Source: Methylotenera_A sp049687015
GTDB taxonomy: Bacteria; Pseudomonadota; Gammaproteobacteria; Burkholderiales; Methylophilaceae
Length of the DNA stretch: 64,000 bases
Direction of reading: 5' to 3'
Assembly (NCBI GenBank): GCA_049687015.1
Contig: JBAVIP010000035.1
Span: 62,001 to 126,000 of the forward strand
Below are positions 52,101 through 60,855 of the stretch, in pieces. Below the pieces are notes generated by a model. The model was not told where the DNA came from. It searched no databases and worked only from the letters and a program-made list of their open reading frames with translations. Both the position numbers and the translations under genes were made by a program. The first letter of the stretch is position 1. Each line of letters begins with the position of its first letter.

Positions 52101-52235
52101 TTTGGCGGCATGTTGCTGGCAACCTTTGTTGCGACAATCTTTATTCCCCTGTTCTTCTCATGGCTATCCGGAAAAACCGTGCATCGCCATCATGGCAGCG
52201 ACGATAGCCCGCATCAAAAAGAGACGTCAACATGA
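49107..52235 (+). CDS. RND multidrug efflux pump, HAE1 family (AcrB/MexF type)
   Basis: 1042 aa inner-membrane proton-driven pump with 12 membrane segments in two halves. MIKFFITRPIFAGVLSIIIV at the start, and the paired Asp residues of the proton relay in AIGIVVDDAIVVLENIE. GASADTLSKTVAAPIEEQL and FVPAEDQGYVITAVIMPDGA are HAE1 motifs. The stop overlaps the following OMF gene by four bases. Substrate unknown. Confidence 0.95.
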   Translation: MIKFFITRPIFAGVLSIIIVLAGLAAALKLPIAQYPEIAPPTVTITAVYPGASADTLSKTVAAPIEEQLSGVERLLYFNSSADSSGTLTITATFEVGTNIDQATFNVSNRVNIATPRLPDEVRRNGLIVQKKSNDILLVVMLTSEDKKHDRLFLSNYATLNVLDELKRVQGVGDVLIFGGQDYAMRVWLRPDRMAQLGVTTTDIAQAIQTQNAQYAAGKIGQDPAPNDQQIVYTVTAKGRLLEPEQFGNIIIKADGPRGILYLKDVARIELGAQSYNVRSALDGTTGVAIPIFLQTGSNALETAKNIKLKMAELKQRFPKGMRFSIPYDTSDFVKATIQEVFKTLGEALVLVVLVVFLFLQSWRATLIPIIAVPISLIGTFAGLYLLGFTINLLTLFAMILAIGIVVDDAIVVLENIERLMTEEGLKPMDAAIKSMRQVSAAVVAIVMVLCAVFIPVAFLGGIAGALYRQFAVTVAIAVVISGVVALTLTPALCAILLRNVHQKSAFFNTFNRGFHGLTHFYTRVVDLTLHHRIIGTVVFAVIIALCAILLNHVPNSFVPAEDQGYVITAVIMPDGATLNRTEKTTEAVRKGIAQDPAVAHEFAVIGFDLIGGGNKTSAATMFVRLKDWEERTTTAEQIVGKLFGLGMSQPDGLAIAFNPPAIRGLGSAGGFEVYVQSRIDTDPQKLAAVLNSFVDTLRANPKLTGINTFFRPTVPQLYIEVDEAKALSLGVPISDIYATLQSTMGQLYVNDFNKSGRTYKVQLQAEPQFRMQPEDIGKVYVRSKAGAMIPLSSLSKVNSIIGAEQLERYNGLLSAKILGSGASGVSSGDAIDLVEKLAKETLPEGYQIAWTGQAYQEKRTGSAALFAFSFAIVMVFLILAAQFETWALPLAVIMAVPFALAGALIAVFVRGMPNDIYFQIGLITLIGLAAKNAILIVEFASQKMEEGMPLLQAAVEAARLRFRPIVMTSMAFVLGITPLLVASGAGSAARRSMGTGVFGGMLLATFVATIFIPLFFSWLSGKTVHRHHGSDDSPHQKETST

Positions 52236-53674
52236 AAAAGTTGAGCCTGTTGTTAGTATTGTTTTTGGTCGCTTGCAAGGCTGTAGGCCCGGATTATAAG
52301 CGCGCTGAGCCAAATTTGCCTGCGGCATATAGCGAGGAGGAGGTCGTTTCAAATGCATCGAATGATGTGAGAAAACTGTGGTGGAAGCACTATCAAGACG
52401 AAAAATTAAACGAGCTGGTCGAGCTTAGTTTAAAAAACAATACCAACATTCAACTGGCGGTTGCGCGCATAGAAGAAGCCGATGCCAGCATGCGCGAGGT
52501 TGGTGCATCGCTGTTTCCGCAAGTGGATTTATCTGCCAATGCATCGCGCAGCAAAGTGACAGAATTAGGGCCATTTCCTACGTTTACTTCGCCGGTTCGC
52601 AATAATTATAGGTTTAGCTTAAGCACGTCGTATGAACTGGACTTTTGGGGAAAAATCAGACGCGCCAAAGAATCTGCCGCTGCAAATGCTCTGGCATCGC
52701 GCAATGCCAAAGAAACTGTTGAGCTTTCGCTGGTAGGCCTGGTAGCCAGTAACTACTTGCAATTGCGCGGTTTGGATGCACAAATCGCGGTCACCAAGGA
52801 CAACCAGAAAAGCCGTAAAGAAGCGCTGAGCTTAAATCAGCGGCGCTTGGCAGGGGGCGTGGCAAGCGCGCTGGAAGTGAGTCAGGCCGAAGTGGCGGTG
52901 AGCAATTTAGAGGCGCAGCTGATTGAGTTAACAAGATTGCGTGCGATTAGTCAACATCAGCTTGCAGTGCTGACAGGCGAATTAGACTTAAAATTAGAGC
53001 CTGCGGATATTCGTTCATTACCTGTACCACCTGTGCCGCCAGCAGGCTTGCCTTCTGCATTGCTGGAAAATCGCCCCGATATTCGCCAGGCCGAGCAGGC
53101 GCTGATTGCAGAAAATGCCAGAATTGGCGTCGCTAAAGCCGCGTTGTATCCAAGTATTACCTTAACTGGCAGCTATGGCAGTGAAAGCCTGGAGCTAAGT
53201 GATTTGTTAAAAGCAGGCGCACGCATCTGGACATTGGGGATAGGGCTGGATTTACCCATTTTCGACTCCGGTAAGCGCCAGTCTCGCGTGGAACAAGCGA
53301 GCGCTAAACAAAAACAGGCCTTGGTACAGTATCAAACAGCAATACAGAATGCATTCAGAGAAGTAAACGATGCATTGATTACGCGACGCTTAAATGCTGA
53401 ACGCGAGCAAAGTTTGCTGCAAAGTGAAGCCTCTGCCAAGAAGGCGCTTTCCGTGGCTGAGAACCGCTATAAATCAGGTTATTCGGCCTATCTGGAAGTG
53501 CTGGATGCGCAGCGCGTGCACAACGATGCTTCGCTTGCGATGGTACAAGCCAAACAAGCCAGCTTTTTAGCGACAGTGGAATTATTTAAAGTGCTGGGTG
53601 GCAATTGGAAAGGTGATGTGCGCGGGGATAGCAAAAGTGAAAACCCAGCGACTCAGCAGCCTCAAGTTAATTAA
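52232..53674 (+). CDS. NodT-family outer membrane efflux lipoprotein (OprM type)
   Basis: 480 aa. Signal with lipobox LVAC, then KAVGPDYKRAEPNLPAAYSE, the standard NodT start. Two efflux-repeat halves follow. It is the exit channel of the RND pump. The stop overlaps the convergent gene's stop in the palindrome TTAA. Confidence 0.92.
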   Translation: MKKLSLLLVLFLVACKAVGPDYKRAEPNLPAAYSEEEVVSNASNDVRKLWWKHYQDEKLNELVELSLKNNTNIQLAVARIEEADASMREVGASLFPQVDLSANASRSKVTELGPFPTFTSPVRNNYRFSLSTSYELDFWGKIRRAKESAAANALASRNAKETVELSLVGLVASNYLQLRGLDAQIAVTKDNQKSRKEALSLNQRRLAGGVASALEVSQAEVAVSNLEAQLIELTRLRAISQHQLAVLTGELDLKLEPADIRSLPVPPVPPAGLPSALLENRPDIRQAEQALIAENARIGVAKAALYPSITLTGSYGSESLELSDLLKAGARIWTLGIGLDLPIFDSGKRQSRVEQASAKQKQALVQYQTAIQNAFREVNDALITRRLNAEREQSLLQSEASAKKALSVAENRYKSGYSAYLEVLDAQRVHNDASLAMVQAKQASFLATVELFKVLGGNWKGDVRGDSKSENPATQQPQVN

Positions 53675-55374
53675 ACAGGAAAGGCCACTAATACCCAGTC
53701 ATCACGGCATTCGACAGGCTCACTCAGCAAAACGTGCTTGGTTGAACCATTCATAGTAACGGTATAATGGCTGTTGGTGCGGTAGTTGATTTTGGGCAAT
53801 ATCATCATCGAAGTGTCTGATAGCCCGGCTTCAGCCGGTAAATAAATGCCTGAAAATAAACCAATGTCTACTGTTCCGGCGGTGTTTTTTACCTTAACGC
53901 CGGCTAGCGGTTCGATATTAGCTTCGGTGTTAGGAAAAGCTTCGTCGGTGCGAGCTTGACGTAATTGTACCCAGGTTGGGTGATGCGAGAGAATCTCGAT
54001 ACCTACTCTTAGCTGGCTGCCCTGCGTAGGTTTAACAGACCGAATCATGCCGATAATGGCTTTGCTTGGGTCTTCATCTATCATTAATCCGATCAGCTTA
54101 TCCGGTCTGGCCAAAATATTGGCGTACTTGTTGACGCGTGTTCCTAGGCCACGCGGGCTTATATCGGTGATAATCCACGTGTCGAGCGAGCCGCTATTGG
54201 CTGATAAGCTGCTGCTTTGCCTTAATACGGTATGTGCTCGCAGGCGGTCATCTAAAGAACTGCCGTCTCGTGACAATCTCAGCCCATTGCTGATTTGATT
54301 TGCCTGATGCACCTGGTTGCAAATGTTAACAATGCCAGCATTGGCTTTGGCCATTTTTGAGCTTGCTTGCCTTGTAATTTTGCGGCGCTGCCTGACATAA
54401 TCAGTTTTTTTCCATTCCTCGAGTAGAATTCTGAGGGTTTCATTCAGTTTTTTTGCATTGTCAATTTTCGAAAACGCCAAGCTTTGAGGAATTTCACCGC
54501 GATCTGACACGGTAACCGCCACTGTTAATTGTTTCTCTAATTCGTCCAACTCCCAGCATCGGTAATTTTCGTTGGGATTGAAATCACGCATGCGTTTTGC
54601 GGAAGTATCTTTTTCTAAATCTATGTAAAACAAATATTGTTCTTGGGTAAATTTATTGCTGATATAAGCGCGTGTAAGCAGCGTATTTAAAATGCGTGTT
54701 GCGATTTCGATATGGTATTTTTGCATGCTCGCCTGCGCTAATTGTCCCAGCATGCAAGTCTGCACATAAAGGGCTGCGAGTGTAGTTGGCGGTGACAAAT
54801 CAAATAGTTCTATAGGGCTATTGAGTAGCATCTGCTGCGCGGCAATTCGATACAGCATATTGATTTGCAACCACACTTTTGCAGGTGGATTTGTCTGGCA
54901 AAACAGGCGCCATTTGACCATATTGAACGCGATGTTTAGTGCGCGTGCTATCAGGAGAATGCGCGTATTTCCTATCAGTTCAAAATTGTTTTCCGGTGGT
55001 GTTTTGTTGGCGTCAAACACCTTTTCAATAACTTTCAGGTGGTAAATATAAGATTGCCGACAGTAGTTATAGCATGCCTCGCAGATGTTATTTTCCAGCT
55101 CCTGCTTCATGTTTTCTACGTTGGAAAACTGGGAGGAAAGCCTTTCTAATCTTGCTTGATTAGGCGCTTCAATTTCGATGATTAAATCAAGTTGTTGCTG
55201 AAGATTGAGCGCTTCTTGGTCATCAGTCTGGTTTAGCATGAAGGCCAACTGCTTGGCAGAAAACTGCAATGCAGTCAGATCATCCATTTCTTGCAGATCA
55301 TTCACCCAAGCTGTAAGTTTATTGGTTTTTTTTGCGGGGTTTACGCTAAACAATCGTTGAAAAATATTTTTCAT
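53671..55374 (-). CDS. Uncharacterised PilZ-like domain protein
   Basis: 567 aa, no signal peptide or membrane segment. The N-terminal 330 residues are helical and unassigned. The region around 400-480 reads LDTWIITDISPRGLGTRVNK and LRVGIEILSHHPTWV, resembling the DxSxxG pattern of PilZ-like domains that bind cyclic di-GMP; an RxxxR motif typical of true binders is not obvious. Convergent with the RND operon. The 180 bases upstream to gltX are very AT-rich. Confidence 0.7.
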   Translation of the reverse strand: MKNIFQRLFSVNPAKKTNKLTAWVNDLQEMDDLTALQFSAKQLAFMLNQTDDQEALNLQQQLDLIIEIEAPNQARLERLSSQFSNVENMKQELENNICEACYNYCRQSYIYHLKVIEKVFDANKTPPENNFELIGNTRILLIARALNIAFNMVKWRLFCQTNPPAKVWLQINMLYRIAAQQMLLNSPIELFDLSPPTTLAALYVQTCMLGQLAQASMQKYHIEIATRILNTLLTRAYISNKFTQEQYLFYIDLEKDTSAKRMRDFNPNENYRCWELDELEKQLTVAVTVSDRGEIPQSLAFSKIDNAKKLNETLRILLEEWKKTDYVRQRRKITRQASSKMAKANAGIVNICNQVHQANQISNGLRLSRDGSSLDDRLRAHTVLRQSSSLSANSGSLDTWIITDISPRGLGTRVNKYANILARPDKLIGLMIDEDPSKAIIGMIRSVKPTQGSQLRVGIEILSHHPTWVQLRQARTDEAFPNTEANIEPLAGVKVKNTAGTVDIGLFSGIYLPAEAGLSDTSMMILPKINYRTNSHYTVTMNGSTKHVLLSEPVECRDDWVLVAFPV

Positions 55375-55554
55375 TAAAATTATAATTGATACGGATTAGA
55401 TTAGTTATGTCTTAATGTTAATATAGTTTATTAAAATATAATAATAAATCATTGAATAATCAAGAGTTATTTAATTAATATTATTCCTGTTGTTGCTAAA
55501 ATCGCTAATTTGATTGCATGGTAGAATTATACTTTTGGTAAAAGTAATCATTTC

Positions 55555-56949
55555 ATGACAGTCCGTACTCGCTTTGCTCCCAGTCCTACCGGTTTTTTGC
55601 ACATCGGCGGCGCGCGCACCGCGTTATTTTCCTGGGCCTATGCTAAAAAGCATCATGGCCAATTTATTTTACGTATCGAAGATACCGATGTAGAGCGTTC
55701 TACGCCGCAGGCGGTGCAAGCCATTTTGGATGGTATGCATTGGCTGGGTTTGGATTACGACGAAGGCCCGTTCTATCAGATGCAGCGCATGGATATCTAC
55801 AAAAAAGTCATCCAAAGCATGCTGGATAACGGTACGGCCTATTATTGCTACTGCAGCAAAGAAGAGCTGGAAGCTCTGCGCGAAAGCCAGATGCATCAAG
55901 GCCTAAAGCCACGTTATGATGGCAGATGGCGGCCGGAGTCTGGCAAAACACTTCCTGTAATTCCACAAGATATTCCATCGGTGGTGCGCTTTAAAAACCC
56001 GCAAACTGGTGTAGTGGCTTGGGATGATCTGGTAAAAGGGCGCATCGAAATCGCCAATGCGGAGTTGGATGATCTGATTATCGCCCGCGCTGACGGCACG
56101 CCGACTTACAACTTTTGCGTGGTGGTGGATGACTGGGAAATGGGCATCACGCAAGTGATTCGCGGCGATGACCATGTTAACAATACACCGCGCCAGATCA
56201 ATTTGCTGCAGGCGCTTGGTGCCACGGTTCCGCAATATGCGCATTTATCCATGATTCTGGGTGATGACGGGCAAAAGCTTTCCAAGCGTCATGGTGCCGT
56301 GAGCGTGATGCAATACCATGAGGATGGTTATCTGCCAGAAGCAGTCCTGAATTATCTGGCGCGTTTGGGCTGGAGCCATGGCGATGCGGAAATTTTCAAT
56401 ATGCAGCAATTTTGCGAGTGGTTCGATCTCGATCACATTACGCCATCCGCCGCACAATTTAACACCGAAAAGCTCAATTGGCTGAATGCGCATTATATCA
56501 AGGAGGCCAATATTGATGTGCTTGCGGACGATATTGCTGGCCGGTTGAAAAAGCTGGGTATTGTCGTGCAGGCGCAACCGAAATTGCAGGACGTGCTGGC
56601 TTTGTATCGCGAGCGCGCCAATAATTTAAATCAGCTTGCGAAGGATGTGGCCTATTTTTATGCTTTGCCACAGGCCCATGCAGCGGATGTCGAAAAACAT
56701 ATTACCGCTGAAATCAAACCTGTCATAGCAACGCTGAGCAAAAAGCTGGCTAATATTAACTGGTCTGCAGAAGCGATATATGAGGCGATTAATGCCGTCG
56801 TTACACAATATCAGCTCAAGTTCCCTAAAGTCGCTATGCCGCTGCGCGTAATGCTGACAGGCATGGCACAATCGCCCAGTATCGATCAAGTGATGGCTTT
56901 GCTTGGGCAAAAGGAAACGCTCGCAAGAATTCAAGCTTACTTAAATTAA
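55555..56949 (+). CDS. gltX: Glutamyl-tRNA synthetase
   Basis: 464 aa class I synthetase. MTVRTRFAPSPTGFLHIGGA includes the HIGH-type motif; KLSKRHGAVSVMQY holds the KMSKS-type loop. The anticodon-binding domain lies at the C-terminus. A single copy in the window; discriminating or not cannot be told. Confidence 0.97.
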   Translation: MTVRTRFAPSPTGFLHIGGARTALFSWAYAKKHHGQFILRIEDTDVERSTPQAVQAILDGMHWLGLDYDEGPFYQMQRMDIYKKVIQSMLDNGTAYYCYCSKEELEALRESQMHQGLKPRYDGRWRPESGKTLPVIPQDIPSVVRFKNPQTGVVAWDDLVKGRIEIANAELDDLIIARADGTPTYNFCVVVDDWEMGITQVIRGDDHVNNTPRQINLLQALGATVPQYAHLSMILGDDGQKLSKRHGAVSVMQYHEDGYLPEAVLNYLARLGWSHGDAEIFNMQQFCEWFDLDHITPSAAQFNTEKLNWLNAHYIKEANIDVLADDIAGRLKKLGIVVQAQPKLQDVLALYRERANNLNQLAKDVAYFYALPQAHAADVEKHITAEIKPVIATLSKKLANINWSAEAIYEAINAVVTQYQLKFPKVAMPLRVMLTGMAQSPSIDQVMALLGQKETLARIQAYLN

Positions 56950-57081
56950 AAATACTTTATTTGGTACTTGAAAAGCGAACAAAAAGGCGCAATCATAGTC
57001 GTATGCATGGCAGAACTGGCTTTTGCTTAATATTTTTAAGTAAAGCTACTCCAACCTTATTAAAACTACAAGGAGCACAAT

Positions 57082-57321
57082 ATGAACAACAAAGGACAAA
57101 TGCTGCAGGATCCATTTTTAAATGCCCTCAGAAAAGAACACGTGCAAGTGTCTATCTATCTGGTGAATGGCATCAAGCTGCAAGGTCAAGTCGATTCGTT
57201 TGATCAATACGTGATTTTACTCAAAAACACAGTGACGCAGATGGTGTATAAGCACGCTATTTCTACTATTGTGCCAGCCCGTGCGGTAACGATGGCGCTG
57301 CCTGATCATCCGGAAGAATAA
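57082..57321 (+). CDS. hfq: RNA chaperone Hfq
   Basis: 79 aa. GQMLQDPFLNALRKEHVQVS and YLVNGIKLQGQVDSFDQYVI form Sm1; VYKHAISTIVPAR is Sm2 with the KHA motif. It lacks the long C-terminal tail of E. coli Hfq. AAGGAG precedes the ATG. First gene of the hfq-hflX-hflK-hflC cluster. Confidence 0.97.
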   Translation: MNNKGQMLQDPFLNALRKEHVQVSIYLVNGIKLQGQVDSFDQYVILLKNTVTQMVYKHAISTIVPARAVTMALPDHPEE

Positions 57322-57324
57322 AGC

Positions 57325-58518
57325 TTGTCAATTAGACCCTCTGGTTACGGCGAAAACACCTTAGCGAATCCATCTGTCTCAACCGCCGCATCTAATGGTG
57401 CGGTAGTGTTGGTGAGTGTAGATTTCGGCGAGCCAGATTATGCAGAAAGCTTGCACGAATTGCGTCAATTGGTGACATCTGCGGGCATGCAAGTGCGCGC
57501 TACGGTCGAAGGCAAGCGAAGCACCCCAGATGCAAAACTTTTTATTGGCAGTGGCAAGGCGGATGAATTAAAGCTGATGCTGGAATCATCTGAGACCAGT
57601 TTGGTAGCATTCAATCATGATTTAAGTCCATCGCAACAGCGCAATTTAGAGCGTTTTTTGCAAGCTAAAGTGTTGGATAGAACAGGTTTGATTTTAGATA
57701 TTTTTGCACAACGTGCAAAAAGCCATGAAGGTAAATTACAGGTTGAGCTGGCGCAGTTAGAGCATTTATCTACGCGCTTAGTACGCGGCTGGACCCACTT
57801 GGAACGCCAAAAAGGTGGTATTGGCGTGCGAGGCGGCCCAGGTGAGAAGCAATTAGAGCTAGATAAGCGAATGATTGGCGTGCGGGTAAAACAACTGCGC
57901 GAAAAGCTGGCAAAACTCAAGCAGCAGCGCAGCATGCAGCGTAAATCGCGTAAACGCTCAAATACCATGACCGTGTCATTAGTCGGTTATACCAACGCAG
58001 GAAAATCCACATTATTTAATCGCTTAACGCAATCTGGTGTGTATGCGGCAGATCAGTTATTTGCAACGCTAGATACCACATCGCGCAAAATGTATCTGGG
58101 TGATGATTATCATTCTGGTGGCAGCACGCTGGTTATTTCTGACACGGTTGGCTTTATTAAGCATTTACCAACAACCTTGATTGAAGCATTTGGTGCCACT
58201 TTGGAAGAAGCCGCACAGGCGGATTTATTGCTGCATGTGGTGGATGTGGCAAGTACCAACCGTGAAGCGCAAGTTGCACAAGTGAATCACGTATTGCACG
58301 AGATAGGTGCTGCCAGTGTGCCGCAGATTTTGGTGTTGAACCAGATTGATAGACTGGATAATGACGCAGGTTATGAGCGCGATGAATATGGTAGAATTTG
58401 CAAAGTGCGCGTATCCGCCAAGACTGGCGCTGGCTTGGAGTTTGTCAGGCTAGCTTTGTCGGAGCACCAGCAGTTACTAAAAAAATTAAGCACGGAAGAA
58501 AGTGCGTATGCAACCTAA
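57325..58518 (+). CDS. hflX: Ribosome-splitting GTPase HflX
   Basis: 397 aa. N-terminal domain AVVLVSVDFGEPDYAESLHE and KGGIGVRGGPGEKQLELDKR, then the GTPase domain GYTNAGKST, DTVGFIKHLP and NQIDR. The start is uncertain: the first in-frame codon is a TTG at 57325 with GGAAGAA upstream, and the first 30 residues are not conserved. Confidence 0.93.
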   Translation: MSIRPSGYGENTLANPSVSTAASNGAVVLVSVDFGEPDYAESLHELRQLVTSAGMQVRATVEGKRSTPDAKLFIGSGKADELKLMLESSETSLVAFNHDLSPSQQRNLERFLQAKVLDRTGLILDIFAQRAKSHEGKLQVELAQLEHLSTRLVRGWTHLERQKGGIGVRGGPGEKQLELDKRMIGVRVKQLREKLAKLKQQRSMQRKSRKRSNTMTVSLVGYTNAGKSTLFNRLTQSGVYAADQLFATLDTTSRKMYLGDDYHSGGSTLVISDTVGFIKHLPTTLIEAFGATLEEAAQADLLLHVVDVASTNREAQVAQVNHVLHEIGAASVPQILVLNQIDRLDNDAGYERDEYGRICKVRVSAKTGAGLEFVRLALSEHQQLLKKLSTEESAYAT

Positions 58519-58544
58519 GTTAAAATACAGTTCGGAGTTTGAGA

Positions 58545-59702
58545 ATGATTAAGTTCCCCGGTTTTGGTCAACGCAACAACGAAGGCCCGCCTGATCTAGA
58601 TGAAGTGCTGCGCGACTTAAGCCAAAAACTGAATAATCTTTTTGGTAAAAAAGGCGGCGGCAATACTAACCGGACGAATGACGGCAAAGGGTTTGATATG
58701 CCGATTGTACCAATTGTAGCGCTTATTGTTGCAATCTGGATGGCGACGGGCTTCTATATTGTCGATCAGGGCTCACTTGGCGTTGTGCAGCGCTTTGGAA
58801 AATTTGTGACCACTACCGAGCCTGGCCCACGTTGGCATTGGCCATTTCCAATTGAATCGGTCACCGTGGTGAATATGGAGCAGGTGCGTCGCTTGGAAGT
58901 CGGCTACAGAACTAGTGGTGAAGGTACGGGCGGCAAAACAAAGGTACCAAGAGAAGCCTTAATGTTGACTGAAGACGAAAATATCATCGACTTGCAATTT
59001 GCGGTGCAATACAAGCTGAATAATGCCAGAGACTATTTATTTAATAACCGTTCAACTGATGACGCGGTAATGTCAGCCGCAGAAACAGCCATTCGCGAAG
59101 TGGTTGGCAAAAGCAAGTTAGATGACTTGTTACAGAAGGGTTTGGCTGATACCTCAGAGCGTATGCAAGCGATTTTAGATAGTTATAAAACGGGTGTAAC
59201 AATCACCAGCGTTTCGCTACAAAGTGCGCAACCACCTGAGCAAGTGCAAGATGCGTTCGAAGACGTAAACCGTGCCAACCAAGACTATCAACGGCAAAAA
59301 AATGAAGGTCAGGCCTACGCCAATGACGTGATTCCTAAGGCGCGCGGCTATGCTTCACGTCTGGCGGCTGAAGCAGCGGGATACAAGCTTAAAGTGGAAA
59401 ATGAGGCCAAAGGTAACGCTAGTCGTTTTGAGCAGATTTTAGCGCAGTACAACAAAGCGCCCGAGGTTACACGTGAACGCATCTATTTAGATGCGCAAGA
59501 ACAGATTTTATCTAGTACCAGCAAAATAATTGTTGACCAAAAAGGAGGCAGTTTGCTGTATTTGCCACTAGATAAACTGATGGCAGCGACCAATGCAGCG
59601 CCAGCTACAGCAGCAAGTGCTAGTGGTAAAAGTAAAGAAGCTGAAATGAATACTGAGCAATCGCGCGAAGTATCACGGAGTCGTGAAAGAGATAATCGCT
59701 AA
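58545..59702 (+). CDS. hflK: FtsH protease modulator HflK
   Basis: 385 aa from the ATG at 58545, with CGGAG seven bases upstream. One membrane segment (about 50-70) is followed by an SPFH/stomatin-type domain (DQGSLGVVQRFGKFVTTTEP, GVTITSVSLQSAQPPEQVQD). It forms a periplasmic cage with HflC around FtsH. Confidence 0.93.
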   Translation: MIKFPGFGQRNNEGPPDLDEVLRDLSQKLNNLFGKKGGGNTNRTNDGKGFDMPIVPIVALIVAIWMATGFYIVDQGSLGVVQRFGKFVTTTEPGPRWHWPFPIESVTVVNMEQVRRLEVGYRTSGEGTGGKTKVPREALMLTEDENIIDLQFAVQYKLNNARDYLFNNRSTDDAVMSAAETAIREVVGKSKLDDLLQKGLADTSERMQAILDSYKTGVTITSVSLQSAQPPEQVQDAFEDVNRANQDYQRQKNEGQAYANDVIPKARGYASRLAAEAAGYKLKVENEAKGNASRFEQILAQYNKAPEVTRERIYLDAQEQILSSTSKIIVDQKGGSLLYLPLDKLMAATNAAPATAASASGKSKEAEMNTEQSREVSRSRERDNR

Positions 59703-59719
59703 TTAGCGAAAGAGAAGAT

Positions 59720-60598
59720 ATGAAAAATATTGGAATATTTTTAATTGGGTTGTTTGTTGTGCTGGTGTTATTAACTATGTCTGCATACACTGTAGATCAA
59801 CGTGAATATGCATTATTATTCAGGTTGGGCGAAATCGTGGCTGTCAAAAAAGAACCTGGTTTGTACTTTAAAACGCCCCTAGTGGAAAACGTAAAGTATT
59901 TTGATAAACGTATCGTTACCCTGGACTGGGAAGCGCCTGCCAGATTTAATACCAGTGAAAACAAATACATGATGGTTGATTCTTTTGTTAAATGGCGCAT
60001 TATCGATCCTGCCAAATACTACGTTTCGATTAAAGAAGGCGGTGAAGCTGCGGCAGAAGACAGACTTTCAAAAGTAGTCAATGCAGGGTTTCGTTACGAG
60101 TTTGGTAAGCGCACGGTGCATGACGTGATTGCGGGTGAGCGAGATGTAATTATGGCAAACTTGCGTAAAAGAGCAGATGGCGAGGCGCGCCAAATTGGTA
60201 TACAGGTGGTTGATGTGCGCTTGAAACGTGTTGATTATTCAGAAGAAATCAGTAAATCTGTGTACGCGCGCATGATTTCAGAGCGTAACAGTATCGCTAA
60301 TCAACTACGTTCTGAAGGCGCAGCCGCGTCTGAAAAAACGCGTGCTGATGCCGATAAGCAGCGCGAAGTGATAATCGCCGAAGCATTCCGCGAAGCGCAA
60401 AAAATTAAAGGCGATGGTGATGCAAAAGCGGCCGAAATTTATTCGGAAGCCTACGGCAAAAATCCTGAGTTTTATGCGTTTTACCGTAGCCAGGAAGCCT
60501 ACAAAAACAGCTTTAAAAATAAATCAGATGTCATGGTGTTAGATCCAAACTCGGATTTCTTTAAGTACATGCGCGGCGCTGGCGGAAGTAAAAAATAA
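59720..60598 (+). CDS. hflC: FtsH protease modulator HflC
   Basis: 292 aa. N-terminal membrane anchor (about 5-22), SPFH domain (TVDQREYALLFRLGEIVAVK, RQIGIQVVDVRLKRVDYSEE) and C-terminal helix with KSFKNKSDVMVL-like end (SFKNKSDVMVLDPNSDFFKY). Partner of HflK, 17 bases downstream of it. Confidence 0.94.
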   Translation: MKNIGIFLIGLFVVLVLLTMSAYTVDQREYALLFRLGEIVAVKKEPGLYFKTPLVENVKYFDKRIVTLDWEAPARFNTSENKYMMVDSFVKWRIIDPAKYYVSIKEGGEAAAEDRLSKVVNAGFRYEFGKRTVHDVIAGERDVIMANLRKRADGEARQIGIQVVDVRLKRVDYSEEISKSVYARMISERNSIANQLRSEGAAASEKTRADADKQREVIIAEAFREAQKIKGDGDAKAAEIYSEAYGKNPEFYAFYRSQEAYKNSFKNKSDVMVLDPNSDFFKYMRGAGGSKK

Positions 60599-60616
60599 GC
60601 TGAAATTGAGTTCAAA

Positions 60617-60802
60617 TTGAGTTCTGTCATATTAGCCGCATTCGGGCTTATGCTTGTGTTTGAAGGGCTGTTACCGTTCATCGCCCCGCAAGCATGGCGC
60701 GAAACCTTCAAGCGTATGATTGAACTCAAAGACGGTCAACTGCGCTTTGTTGGCCTTATCTCAATTGTTGGCGGTTTATTGCTGATGTTGCTAAGTAGGT
60801 AA
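60617..60802 (+). CDS. DUF2065 small membrane protein
   Basis: 61 aa with two membrane segments (about 4-22 and 43-60). FGLMLVFEGLLPFIAPQAWR is the DUF2065 pattern. The start is a TTG at 60617. A gene of this family commonly follows hflC in beta- and gammaproteobacteria. Confidence 0.85.
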   Translation: MSSVILAAFGLMLVFEGLLPFIAPQAWRETFKRMIELKDGQLRFVGLISIVGGLLLMLLSR

Positions 60803-60842
60803 TTCTAGGCCGCCAGCTTAGGCCATTTTATTGGTTTGCTTG

Positions 60843-60848
60843 TATAAT
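60843..60848 (+). promoter_or_regulatory. Candidate -10 for a leaderless hisZ transcript
   Basis: A perfect TATAAT ends eight bases before the hisZ ATG, so transcription would begin about at the start codon. No Shine-Dalgarno is present. The -35 region is weak. Confidence 0.45.
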
Positions 60849-60855
60849 AGCGGCT

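Noticed and set aside
56990..57035. Possible further REP-like copy before hfq
   Set aside because: Only GCATGG and CTGGCTT resemble the family; too weak to count.
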